A DNA stretch of 64,000 bases from positions 9,727 through 73,726 of the forward strand of contig JAESIW010000118.1 of assembly GCA_016802295.1 (NCBI GenBank), given 5' to 3'. Shown in pieces: positions 20,672 to 32,245 of this stretch (its first letter is position 1; every line of letters starts with the position of its first letter). This DNA comes from Brachionus rotundiformis. Taxonomy: Eukaryota; Rotifera; Eurotatoria; Ploima; Brachionidae. Below the pieces are notes generated by a model, which had not been told where the DNA came from, did no database searches, and saw nothing but the letters and a program-made list of their open reading frames with translations. The translations under genes were made by a program, and so were the position numbers.

Positions 20672-22571
20672 TTATTTTTTCGATAATCCTGAATAATTCA
20701 TCAAACCATAATGAGATAAATTAGTTGATTGCTTGACACTTTTTTGTTCGAGAATTTCTAATAAATTTTTTACGAATAAATCCAGTGAATTAGAACTGCT
20801 TTTGTCTAGATTTAAAAAAGATGACTTGAGTTCATCAATTATTTTTTCCGAATGCTTATATTTGTTTGAAATATTATTTAACGCTTGAAAAATAATTTTC
20901 GAGGATTTTTGTAAATCATACTGAAGAATACTGGTTGTTTTATTATTGTTCATGCTAGTTAAAATTGGAATTTGAGGAATTGTTTTTTGAAAAGAATTTG
21001 ATTTTGTCTCGTTTAGATTTTCTTCAAGATTAGATTTGTTTGTAATGATTTCTGAAGTATTATCTTTTTTCAAAATGATGCTATTGTGTGAAATTTGTGG
21101 CTGATTAAAGATTGAATGAGGAATTTGATTTTTTAGATTATTTTGAATCGATAAATTAGCCATAGAATATAAATTTGATTGATGTTTTTTCTTTAATAAA
21201 AGATTTAGTAAAAAAATTTAAATAAATGAGATAAAATTACATTAGGATCACCGAGAAAAAAATTAGAATCTCTAAATGAATCATCAAGCTTTGATTGATT
21301 TAATCCATCTTTTGTTACCTTATAAATTAATTTAGTATTAAAAATACTTAATAATATTGTAAGTTCAATGATAATAAATATAAAAAATTTCCTATTTTTT
21401 TCTGTTAAATTCAAAGTTTTACCTCTTTATTTGTATCTAAATCGTAAAAATTTGGGGAACTTAGTTTGGATTGAAGAATTATATTTGAATTTGATTCTGA
21501 TTCTTTATTTTGGGTCTCATATGAATTCTTTGTCAGTTGAGTCTTCTTATTGGTCATTTTTATAGTTTCGACCCATCCGTTACCATCATTTAAATAATTG
21601 TTTCTGCTTGAATTTGCTTCATTTTCTTCATCACTTTCACTCTGATCTGATTGATCTGAACTTGAGTTCAAACTTTGATCACCTCTTAACGCTCGATCTT
21701 GCTTCCAATCTTTATAACGTTCGATTAATTCGGTTAAATATCCTGTTCGCTTAGCCTTTCTAATAAATGGATGTCTAAGTAATTCTTTAGCTGAGAGTCT
21801 GTTAGAAGGATCTTTTTGCAAACACATTTCAATAAATTCTTTAAAAGGTCGACTAAATTGATTGCCTTGGAGCTGAGGAGGTGGATTTTTTGGAATTTGC
21901 AAAAGAACACGCATAGGATGAAGATCTGAATATGGTGGTTCACCTTTTGCCAATTCATATGCTGTAATTCCAAGAGACCAAATATCTGCTTTAAAATCAT
22001 AAGCGTCTTGTTTAATCACTTCAGGTGCCATCCAAAAAGGAGTTCCTACAAAAGTATTTCCTTTACATACTGATTGAGTTAGTTGCTTTGCAACTCCAAA
22101 ATCAGCTAATTTAACATCACCTTGCTCAGATAATAAAACATTAGCAGCTTTTACATCCCTATGAATTTTTTTTTCATTATGGAGATATTCTAATCCTTTT
22201 AAAACTTCTCTTAAAATTATCGCAATGTAATTTTCTTCAAAAGGTCCTGGTTTCATTAAATCAAGAGCAGAACCGCCTCCTAAATATTCCATTATGATCC
22301 ACAATTTGGTACCCTTCAAAAATGAACCATAATATTTCGTTACAAACGGTGAGTCACATTGTGATAGGACTTGAATTTCTTGTTGAATATCCTCAATTTC
22401 ATCTTCTGCCTCTTCTAAATCAATTATTTTAATTGCTACGACAGAATTATCTTGTCTATCTATTCCTTTATAAACTTCTCCAAACGATCCACGTCCAATT
22501 TTTTCTTGTTTAGTAAATCTTTTTTCAGGATCAATTTTTTGCTGAGAAACTGTTTGATTTTTAGTCGCCAT
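20672..22571 (-). CDS. GckIII-type Ste20 kinase (STK24/25/26 family)
   Basis: Germinal-centre kinase III, a cytosolic Ser/Thr kinase that works with CCM3/PDCD10 and STRIPAK at the Golgi and cell cortex. Three exons in transcript order: 22571-21423, 21318-21241 and 21190-20672; 581 residues. Exon 1 holds the kinase domain (residues about 19-270): glycine loop GRGSFGEVYKG, catalytic Lys in VVAIKIIDL, HRDVKAANVLL, DFGVA, and the GckIII activation loop NTFVGTPFWMAPEV. After an acidic Ser-rich linker, exons 2 and 3 carry a long Asn/Ser-rich spacer and a C-terminal helical segment (IIFQALNNISNKY ... LFVKNLLEIL) that fits the CCM3-binding/dimerisation region. The protein is about 150 residues longer than vertebrate members because of this spacer. 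Exons 2 and 3 are inferred from phase-0 splice sites. Confidence 0.9.
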
Positions 22572-23137
22572 GTTTTATTAGACCATTAAATATCTCTCTT
22601 AAAATATAAAAAAATCAAAAAATTGTAAATGCACATTAAATTAAATGAATGTATAAATTTTTGAATTTAAAATTTATTTTCGAGTTTATATACAACAAAA
22701 AATAGATTCATAATTTTTTTAGATAATAAATTTTCTTAAGTTTTTTGTTTTCATTAAATAAATTATGTTTCCCTCTCAATGTTCTAAATTTTTTTAACTT
22801 TATATATTAAGGTAAAAAAACAATTATTGTAACTGCATAGGTAAAAGTATATTTAAATTCTATATGTTTTTTGAAAATAGGTCAGTCAATTTATATTTTT
22901 TCCAATTTTGATCATTAAATTTTATTTTGATAATCATTTATAATTATCTTTTTTAAGATTTTTTAAAAATTTATTTAAAATATAGTAAATTTTCAAAAAT
23001 TAAATTATCATTTAGTAAGAGTATACTTTTAATTATTTTTTAAGAATTTCGAAAATTTTCGTAGATAAAAAAAATCATATTATATTTAAAAATTTATTTT
23101 TATTGACAAATAAATAATTTAATAGGAATTAAAATAT
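22572..23137. other. Intergenic, AT-rich
   Basis: Promoter side of the GckIII kinase and 3' flank of RPL8. No coding or RNA gene recognisable. Confidence 0.5.
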
Positions 23138-24618
23138 TTATTTCTCTGATTTGTCGATGATAACTTTAGTTCCACGAACTCTACCAGTACGACGTGCAGC
23201 AATCAAACCAACCTAAAGATAATAAATTATAGATTTATTCTAGCATTAAGATGTTTAAAAATCAATATAACGTCCTAAACTCATATAATTAGGACACTTT
23301 ATTGAGATTAAAATATAATTTTGCAAATTTTAAAAATTATTTTCGGTTAAAATTAAGAACCGATAACAGAGTGCAATTTGCTTTCAATTTAAAAATATTA
23401 TTAAAGCATACTTTTCTTCCTGGTGATTTAAATCTGTTTACTGTAGATGGTTTTCCAATATGTTGATGATTACCACCACCGAATGGATGGTCTACAGGCT
23501 AATACGTTTTTTAGTTTATTATTTTTAACTTTTTATTTAAAACTTACATTCATGCAAACACCTCTAACTTTTGGCCAACTATGACGCTTAGCTTTATATT
23601 TAAAGTAAGCTCTTCCAGCTTTTAGAATTGGTTTATCAATACGACCACCACCAGCAACAATACCTTAAATAATATTATTTTAATTAATCTTTAAAAAAAA
23701 TCTTATTTTTCTTAAAATTAGTTGTTATTTTTCAGATTATTATAATTTATAAGTCATTATTAAACTCATAACCCAATGCTCAATCTGTTTCATCATCAAA
23801 AATAACATTAAAAAATTTTAAACTAATATTTAACATTTATTAGGAGTATTTTTTTTAAACTCTCAAGAGTCAAAATTAGTTTTTAAAATTTTGCGTGAAT
23901 AATCGACTAATAATTCAATTTTAAAGAAAGATAGCCAAGTGTTCACGCTTAGTTATCATAATTTACTTACCTATCATGCCTCGATTAAAAGATGAAATTG
24001 TTTTTTTGGATCCAGATGGTAATTTAATTTTAGTTTTGTGGGCATCAGGATTGTGAGAGACAATTGTAGCATAATTTCCAGAAGCTTTTGCCAATTTTCC
24101 TCTATCTCCAGATTTCTCTTCAAGCTGACAAACGACTGTACCTTCTGGCATTTGACCAACTGGAAGAATGTTTCCAACTGCGATTCCAGCTAAATAAAGT
24201 TTTGAATTTAGAATTTAATTTAAATTCGTTTTTAAATTTTTGCTCAGTAATTTAAACACGTTGACATCATTATGATCAGATCAACGTGAAGATGATAATC
24301 ATCATAGCATAAATCAAGAAATTTTGTCTTATTTATACCTTTTTTACCACAATAAATGTATTGTCCAGTGTAAAGACCTTCAGCAGCTATCATCAATTCT
24401 TTTTTTAGTCCGTATTTATATCTATCACGAAAAGCGACAACAGCTAGCGGAGCTCCTCTACCAGGATCATGAATTATTTCTCTTACTACTCCCTTGATGT
24501 ATCCATTTCGTTCAGCAAAATCTAAATTTCTCAATTTTGCTGCACCTTTACGATGAAATGTATGAGACTTGAACAAGTGACTTGAGCCTTTTCTTTGTGC
24601 TCTTATGACTCTACCCAT
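23138..24618 (-). CDS. RPL8: 60S ribosomal protein L8 (uL2)
   Basis: uL2 binds the peptidyl-transferase region of the large subunit. Five exons in transcript order: 24618-24339, 24189-23971, 23663-23548, 23498-23412, 23212-23138; 258 residues against 257 in human. Diagnostic segments: MGRVIRAQRKG, HTFHRKGAAKLR, GIAVGNILPVGQMPEGTVV, GRIDKPILKAGRAY, the strictly conserved HPFGGGNHQHIGKP with the peptidyl-transferase-linked histidine, and GLIAARRTGRVRGTK. Introns are longer than usual for this window (49-307 nt). A splice acceptor (TTTTTTGATTAG) lies 6 bases before the ATG. All splice joints keep frame. Confidence 0.97.
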
Positions 24619-26060
24619 TCTTTTCTAATCAAAAAATAAAATCAATTAATAATTGATTAAAATGGATATTCGATGGATAAGAAATAAAAAATAAATATAT
24701 TTTTTGAAAAAAAACCAAACAAATTGTATTAAAACTCTAAAATAAAATGCATGCTAAGAATTTATTTTTCATACATATAGATATTATTTAAAAATATAAA
24801 ACTTTGCAAGTTTATTTTTTAACATAAAATTTTTCGAATAAAATCAATTTTCCTTCATAAATGAAATTCTGCAGAATAATTTTTATAATGAGTATAAAAT
24901 ATTTAAGAAGTTTCCAAATATCAATTTTTTAATGTAAAAAAAACAAAACATTTTGCTTTACTTAATAGAAAAATATTAAGCTAAATGTGAAATTAATTTA
25001 AAATTTTTATAAATACATAAATATTTATTGGTAAAATGTATTTAAAATTTTATCATAAAATTATTGTAAATTAATAATTAAATAAAGGATTAAATAACTA
25101 GAAAATTAATTTGTTGATTCGTTTTTATTTCATTGTATTAAAATTGAATAGTATCATTTCTTACAATTTTATCTTAGTATTTATAAAAGATTATTTACTA
25201 ATAATTATTTTAATAATAAAATTGGGACAAATTAGAATTTTGCGTAGAGTAAAAAATCAATTCCACTAATCTTGATTAATTATCATTAATCGATTCTGTT
25301 CTTTTAATTTTTCTTTATTGAGGAGCAACAGGGGAATTTTTTTTAATTTTAATTTTTTTTTTACTTTACAACTTGTAAATTTACAATTGAAAAGGCAAAC
25401 TGACTTAGTTAAAATTTCTAAAAACAATTTTTTCATATAAAGCTTGTTTTTTGTTTATAGCTTTGATATTATAAAACGATTTTTAAAAAATATTTAATTA
25501 AGTCAAAGAGTTTGTCTCGTGATTATGTTTGAAATTAAGCTTATGAAATAATTTTTAAAAATTACTTAATTATAATAATATGACATCATTAAGAAAAATC
25601 ATTGCTTCTTCACTTAGATAATCAACTTCTTATATCCAAAAATTATAATAATTTTGTTGATTACTGCGTTTTAAAGACGAAATTCAGAACCAGTCTGTTC
25701 AGTTAAATTTTAGAAAATAATGCCATTTGCACTCCTTAATTATATATAGTAGCGTAAAAATTTCATAAAATTTGCACGAATAATATTTTTATGATAATTA
25801 GATATTTAAATTTTTATTTGCCTTAAAGCTTCTGAAAGCCTGAAAGAAAATTATTTCAAATAATAAACATAAAAAATTTAGTAATAAACCTTTCTTAGAT
25901 ATTATATTATTTGCCTTTCTTAACATTAAGAGTTTCAGGATTTCTAAACAATCTTTTAATTGACGGCTAATTAGTAAAAATTTGATTTGCTGTTTTTTTT
26001 TAACATTGCTTTTTTAAATTTTATCAGAAAAATTTTACAAACGAATTTTTTTCATAAAAA
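24619..26060. other. Intergenic, divergent promoter region of RPL8 and the SIK-type kinase
   Basis: 1.44 kb of AT-rich sequence between two divergently transcribed genes. It must contain both promoters. No motif beyond poly(A/T) runs stands out, and no RNA gene was found. Confidence 0.5.
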
Positions 26061-28252
26061 ATGGAATCAAGTTCGAAACAGATAAAAATTGGAAATTACT
26101 TTCTTGGTAATACGATCGGCAAAGGGAATTCAGCTGTTGTAAAAATAGCAACTCATTCGATGACCAAACAAAAAGTTGCAATTAAAATTTTTGACAAATC
26201 AGTTCTCGACAACGAAAAGCAACAAAGATTGAAACGCGAGATAGATTCAATGAAACAATTAAAAAAACATCCAAACATCATTAAACTTTACGAAATAATG
26301 GAGACAAACAAACTAATTTGTTTAGTAACTGAATATGCTTGCAATGGAGAGCTTTACGATTTCATAGTTCATAAAAAAAGACTGAGTGAAAGAGAAGCGA
26401 AAAATATTTTCAGGCAAATTATTTCGGCAGTTTATTACTGTCATTCTAATAGGATTGTACATCGCGATTTAAAAGTCGAAAATTTACTTCTTGATTCGAA
26501 TTGGTGTATAAAATTAGCTGATTTTGGATTTTCAAGTATTTTCGAAATGGGTGAACTATTGGATATATATTGTGGAAGTCCACCGTATTGTGCTCCTGAA
26601 CTTTTTTTAGCTAAAAGGTACGATGGAACTAAGGTTGATATTTGGAGCTTAGGTGTTATTTTGTATGTTATTGTTTGTGGTTATTTACCTTTTGAAGCAA
26701 ATCAATTTTCTATTCTGAGATCTCAAGTTATTAGTGGAAATTATAAACTCCCATTTTTTTTATCTGAAGGTAATATTATAAAAAATATTAATCTTTCTTT
26801 TTCTTATTAAAATTAAAAGATTGTAAAAATTTGATTAATGGAATGTTGACTGTAAATCCTCAAAACAGAATATCATTGAATGAAATAATTAACAGTAAAT
26901 GGCTTAACTCTGAAAAAAACTCTGATCAAGTTGAGCTAAATCCCAATAACAAAGAATTCACTAATTTGATAAATCAGATAGAAAGCATGTAAGTAAAAGA
27001 TATAATAACTGTCCTTTAAAATTAACTTTTTCTTTAAAAATCTAGAAATTAATGAATTAAATATTTAATTTTTAATTTTACCTTAATTAACTGTTATTTT
27101 CTATTTTGAAGATCGATTGAAGACAATACTCCAAATGAAGAAGTTCTGAGCGAATTGTCCAAAAGATATGATTTAGATTTAAGAAAAGTAGTTGAGGTAA
27201 TACATTTTTTTTAGTAATTTATTTATTTTTAATATTTGATTTTTAAGTCAGTAGTAAATAATGAATTCGATAATTTATCAGGATTGTACTATTTAACTGA
27301 AGCGAATTTATTGCAAAAAAGAAATCAAAATGTATTTGAAATTCAGAAATATCAAATTCAAGAACCAAATTATTTAAATATATTGCCAAATACATTTAAA
27401 ACAATTGGATATCCGAAAGCGAAATCAAAATTAAAAAATCTACTTGAATATGAAAGCAATAAAGATTCATGTGAAAAGATTGACATTGATGATGATATTA
27501 AGCCCATTGAAGAATTAGGTCGTGATTATTTGAGTCGATATAGTGCTATCCGTAGACATACTATTGCCACCAATTCTGAGTCAATTAATGAGGAAAATTC
27601 AGTTCAAAATTTTCATCAGATAACAGAAATTGGTCAAAAATTAAATTCAAATACTAATTTACCCAATATTAGTTCGGATCAGTTTAATAATATTGACCAG
27701 GATTATAGAACAATTCATTTCGAACATAATCCTCGTAAGCATTCATATCATAATGATTTTTATCAGAATAAATGTATCAAATCAAGACATGACTCTAACG
27801 CGAAGAACGACAAATATGATGACTATCAATTTCAAAAGAATTTTTTAAGCACGCCACCAGTTTTAAACAATGGTCGTCGAGCAAGCGATGGTGGATCCAA
27901 TATTTGTTTATTTAATCACTTATATAATATTAAATATCAATTTTGTTATAATGCAATCATTTCAAGTAATACCACTTGTGAGAAAGACACATCAAATTCA
28001 ATAAATATTGAAAAAATCGATTTTTTGAAAACTGAACCCGAAGCTTGCAATAAACAATCTAGAGGAAGCATAACTTCGGGCACTCCCATCTCAAATTTAA
28101 TCAATAAATCGAGTGATGAAGAAGAAAATCTTAATGATTTAAATAATAATCATTTACCTAGTAGCTCAATGAAATTTCAAAAAAGACCAAGTTTTAGTAA
28201 AGGTAGTCGACATGAGCCATATTATAAGATTGGGCAATTATTTAATGTGTAA
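26061..28252 (+). CDS. Salt-inducible-kinase (SIK) family Ser/Thr kinase
   Basis: AMPK-related kinase of the SIK group, which phosphorylates CRTC and class IIa HDAC co-regulators. Four exons: 26061-26769, 26820-26988, 27112-27196, 27248-28252; 655 residues. The kinase domain (about 11-265) has GKGNSAVVKIATH, VAIKIFDKS, HRDLKVENLLL, DFGFS and CGSPPYCAPELF. A UBA-like domain (about 295-345, spanning exons 3-4) contains LSELSKRYDLDL and FDNLSGLYYL. Two SIK-typical PKA/14-3-3 sites follow: RYSAIRRHTIA (about residue 420) and GRRASDGGSN (about 535). Oddity: the activation-loop threonine phosphorylated by LKB1 in AMPK-related kinases is Ile (GELLDIYCGSPP). The Ser of CGSP is kept. The C-terminal half is Asn/Ser-rich. 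Which vertebrate SIK it corresponds to cannot be decided. Confidence 0.9.
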
Positions 28253-28688
28253 ACCCGGTGAGAAATTTTAAATTTAAATAAATATCGCTTTTATAATTTT
28301 TTAAAAATGAATTTTTTTTTAAACAATAATAAACTTTATAATTATTTTTTTATTTTCATAAAAAGCTTGAAATTGAAATTCAATTATCAAAATTTTACCC
28401 AATATTTGACAAATATAGTATTTGTCCAAATCATATGATACTAATTTATATATGAAAATATTCTCCATTCTATTATATTATAATTCTATAATGATATAAT
28501 TTTATGTTAGCATCTTTTTATTTATTCATTTTCTCAAATATTTAGATTTATTTTAAAAAAATTAGATTTTTAGATATTTTTTAACTTTTACGTCTTTTAA
28601 AAATCAAAAAATATTTATAAAAATTAATTTATTAGTTTTGTTTATTTAAATATTTCATTTTTAGTTTTATAAGTCTCTTTTTAAGAAT
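28253..28688. other. Intergenic between convergent genes
   Basis: AT-rich 3' flanks of the SIK-type kinase (+) and Disabled (-). Several AATAAA-like signals occur. Nothing else is seen. Confidence 0.5.
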
Positions 28689-29861
28689 CTACCATGAAAA
28701 AAAATTATTTTGATTTTGATTGCTCGCACTCAAATTATTTGATTGTGATTGATTTGCAAATGCTTGAATCTCATTTGAACTTTCAATTGATTGTATTTTA
28801 TTAAATGCTTGCTGTTGATTGGGTTGGATATTAAATGTACCGAAAGGATTTTGATTTTGGATCGAAAAATGAGGTTGTTGTTGTTGAAAATTCAAAGAAC
28901 TGCTATTTTGCTGTAAACCATAAGAAGGATACATATTTGAATTATATTGCTGGCCTAAAGGAATAGAAGGTGTTTTTGATTGAGGACTTATTGATAAATT
29001 AGTGAGCTCATTTATAAGTGAATTTTTTTTTTCATATTGGTTACTATTATTTACTTGGATTGAATGATTTTCACTTGATGAAAAATTTGTAATCGAATTA
29101 TCAAATACATCAAGTAATTCATCAGTTGATGATTGTTTTTTTAATACATTTGTATCTATGGTTTCCTCAAACGAATTTGGAATATTTTCGCTTGGGAAAT
29201 CAAGAAGATTATCTGCAGTAGGCTTATTAGAATCGGTAGCTGTCTTAATATCAGTATCATTCGATTTCACTTCAATGTCTTTGGTCTCATGGTTTTCATT
29301 ATGAGTTTCATTCACTGGTTCAGTTGGTTCAATTTCTTTTTTTTTGCTTTTTTCTGCATTTCTCATTTCGAGGACAACCTCGAATAAATCTTTAAGATTA
29401 TTAAAAAGCTCTTGCGCCTGTCTTTCTGTTTTAATTGCAAAATATTGATAGTTATTTGGTGAATTTTTGTAAATGTATCCGATAGCTCTAGAGTCTGTTG
29501 AATCACGTGCAATATATGAAATTCTACTTACTGAATGCTTGAACATTAATTGGTTAGTCTTTTCGTCTAAGATTTCAATACCTTCTAAATTAATTTTTAC
29601 GCAAATTCGCTGCTTATGCTCTTTTTTAGCAAGAACTACGGCTTTTAACTTAATCATTGCCGTCTGACAGACATCATCTCCATTTTCGTTTTTAACATCT
29701 TCTACTCCAATAAATTTACCTCGGATCAAAACACCATGCTTAAATCTTTCAAAATCATTTGCCGGAAGTTGATTCTTTCCAGATTTCCCTTTAGCTGATT
29801 CGGATTGCTTGATTTCACTATTGGACACAAGTGGTGTTTCATTCTCAACAACTGAACTCAT
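28689..29861 (-). CDS. Dab: Disabled (Dab) PTB-domain adaptor
   Basis: Endocytic and signalling adaptor that binds NPxY tails of LDL-receptor-family proteins and phosphoinositides through its PTB domain. Single exon, 390 residues. The PTB domain (about 35-170) shows DFERFKHGVLIRGKFIGVEDV, KEHKQRICVKINLEGIEILDEK, VSRISYIARDSTDSRAIGYI and YFAIKTERQAQELFNNLKDL, matching Dab1/Dab2 nearly block for block. A Lys/Glu-rich helix extends it to residue 185. The tail is Ser/Asn/Gln-rich with one NPF tripeptide (about residue 340) for EH-domain proteins and DLLDFPSE/ELLDVFD-type acidic motifs that could bind AP-2 or clathrin. A splice acceptor (AAAAAATTAG) sits 6 bases before the ATG. Confidence 0.92.
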   Translation of the reverse strand: MSSVVENETPLVSNSEIKQSESAKGKSGKNQLPANDFERFKHGVLIRGKFIGVEDVKNENGDDVCQTAMIKLKAVVLAKKEHKQRICVKINLEGIEILDEKTNQLMFKHSVSRISYIARDSTDSRAIGYIYKNSPNNYQYFAIKTERQAQELFNNLKDLFEVVLEMRNAEKSKKKEIEPTEPVNETHNENHETKDIEVKSNDTDIKTATDSNKPTADNLLDFPSENIPNSFEETIDTNVLKKQSSTDELLDVFDNSITNFSSSENHSIQVNNSNQYEKKNSLINELTNLSISPQSKTPSIPLGQQYNSNMYPSYGLQQNSSSLNFQQQQPHFSIQNQNPFGTFNIQPNQQQAFNKIQSIESSNEIQAFANQSQSNNLSASNQNQNNFFSW

Positions 29862-30755
29862 TTTTCTCTAATTTTTTATAAAATATAATCAAAAACTTTT
29901 AAAATCTTATTAAGATCATTTTATTTTATTTAAAAATGGTAAAAAGCAAATTTTTTAATCGCGTGAGCTTTATCTTTTTTTGTAGAAATTAAATATTAAA
30001 AAATAAGAAGCTATCAAGAAAAAATATCAAAATATTCAATTAATTATCTCTTTTTTTAATTTTTATGAAAGACTATTTAAAAAATTATCTTTGAATTATT
30101 ATCAAATAGATATAAAAACTAAAGATAAACTTATATTGTATTTTGTTTTTAATGATTTCTTAAATTAAAAAAATTTAATAGTCAAGTCAAAATTTATATT
30201 TAAATATAAGTATTTTCTTAACAAGTTAGTTGAATTTATTTAAAATAAATTTGAAATAAAAAATATTGTTATTCTGAATAAATTTATTTGAAACCTAAAA
30301 AAATAATCTAAAAAAATAAATTGAATAAAATTAATAGAATAAAAAACGTTTAAGATGATTAATATGATTATAAGTTTCCGTTATCAGACTAAATTTTTAA
30401 TATTATATAAGTTATTTAATATAACTACATTTCTTGAATAAAATTATCATAACATTTTACACTTTTTTTAAAGAAAGATGGCTTAAATTTATTTATTTAA
30501 ACTTATTATATTGACTAAAATTTTGATAAAAATAACTAATTATTTAATGATAAAAAAATTAAGACTAGTCTAGATTACAACAATTTAATTTTATTATTAA
30601 AAATTTATTTTTTATTTACTATGAATTAAAAAATATCACTTATTTTATAAATTCAGTCAAAATAAGCTTTCCAATATTCTTATTTCTTTTTCTAAAACTA
30701 ATGAATATTGTCATATTTTATTAAATTATTTAAAAATTTATTTTCTAGATAAAAT
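29862..30755. other. Divergent promoter region of Disabled and WDFY
   Basis: About 0.9 kb, very AT-rich. It ends in a strong acceptor (TTTATTTTCTAG) 6 bases before the WDFY start codon. No gene seen. Confidence 0.5.
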
Positions 30756-32245
30756 ATGGCTGCTCAAATTAAAGACCCTAGAAGTGATTCAAGAGATAGA
30801 AAACCAATTTTAATTGATAGAGTTGATGGTATCGACTCAGATGTTTTATGTGCCAGTATTTTAGCTAATGAAGATGGATTTATTTCGATCAATGATGACA
30901 AGTAGAATTATTTTAAGTTTATTGTTTATAAATTTGATTTTAATTTAAATGTAGATCTATTCGCATTTGGTTAAAAAGAGAAACTGGTAAATATTGGCCA
31001 AGTGTCTGTCATTATACTGATAGAGTTCCAACATGTTTATTCCACCAACCTGATTCAAGAAGACTTTTTATCGGACTGGACAGTGGGAACATTTTAGAAT
31101 ATGCTGTTGGGGAAGATTATAATAAAGTTACATTAATCAAGCAATATCAAGCTCATAATGGAAGAGTCACTTGTGTTTATAATTCTGTTGAACATGATTG
31201 GATACTTTCTACTTCAAAGGACAAATATTTCACTTATCATTCAACTGAAAATGTCCAAAGGATTGGTTCGTATTCGATTGGTTGTGTAGCAACATGCCTG
31301 GTTTTCGATACTGGTTCAAAACATTGTTTTGTTGGTGATGAAAATGGGAAAATAACTTTTCTTAAATTAACAGAAAACGGTTGTGAGTTTAAAGCTTTAT
31401 TAAACAGACATGAGTGTAATTATTTTAATTGGATAAAAACATTTTGTATTTTTTTCTTAATAGCCAGTATATCATGCTTGTCATGGGATTCAGAGAAAAA
31501 ATTCTTATTTTCTGGATCGTTTGATAAAACTGTAATTTGCTGGGATATTGGTGGACAAAAAGGAATAACATTCGATTTAGAAGGACATCGTGACAGAATT
31601 CAAAAGGTTACCTTTATCAGCAAAACACACCAATTAATAAGCTGCTCAGAAGACAGATTTATAGTTTTATGGGATATGGATGCCAAACGAAAAGAAAATC
31701 CTCAATGGCGCGAAAGTGATGTTTGCGAGTATTGTAAAAAACCTTTTATATGGAATTTAAAGGGCATGTGGGAACAAAAAGTAGTTGGTAAGCGTCAGCA
31801 TCATTGTAGAAGATGCGGTGCTGCTATATGTGACGACTGTAGTAAAAGCCGGGTCTCGATCCCAATGTTAGGTCATGAATTTGAAGTAAGAATATGTTCA
31901 GAATGTGGACCGAAAATAACAAGCGCAGAGTAACATAGAAAATTTTGTCAAAATGTGCAGTTTTCGTTTTGAAATATTTAAATGATAAAAAATTCACATT
32001 TTGACAAAAAATTTAATATAGGATATATTTTTTTAAATTATTTAATGAAGAAGAACTCCATTAGCTCAATTTTATGACTGTAAGCATAGTATTATAGACA
32101 TGAGTTTTGATGAACAAAGAAAATATTTATTAACTGTCGGACTTGATCGAATTATTAAGGTAAAATTAATAAAAATTATAATTTAAATATATACAATTAT
32201 TATTCATAATAATAGATATGGGATATGAATACGATCATTGCCTAA
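30756..32245 (+). CDS. WD-repeat and FYVE-domain protein WDFY1/WDFY2
   Basis: Endosomal PI3P-binding scaffold. Five exons: 30756-30901, 30955-31415, 31464-31929, 32051-32159, 32216-32245; 403 residues (human WDFY2 has 400). Six or so WD repeats precede the FYVE domain: SIRIWLKRE, HNGRVTCVYN, LFSGSFDKTVICWD and LISCSEDRFIVLWD are visible. The FYVE finger (about 288-350) has CEYCKKPF, the lipid-binding RQHHCRRCG signature and the final CSECG. A last WD repeat after FYVE (FYDCKHSI ... LLTVGLDRIIKIWDMNT) closes the propeller, as in WDFY1/2, and is encoded by exons 4 and 5, the last only 30 nt. All joints keep frame. WDFY1 and WDFY2 are vertebrate duplicates, so a single ortholog is expected. Confidence 0.95.

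Noticed and set aside
23974..24177. Second minus-strand frame overlapping RPL8 exon 2
   Set aside because: Shadow of the RPL8 exon in another frame; the RPL8 frame explains the conservation.
27893..27970. Possible extra intron inside the last SIK exon after GRRASDGGSN
   Set aside because: Candidate GT..AG removal leads quickly to a stop, whereas the unspliced frame stays open to a conserved-looking tail.
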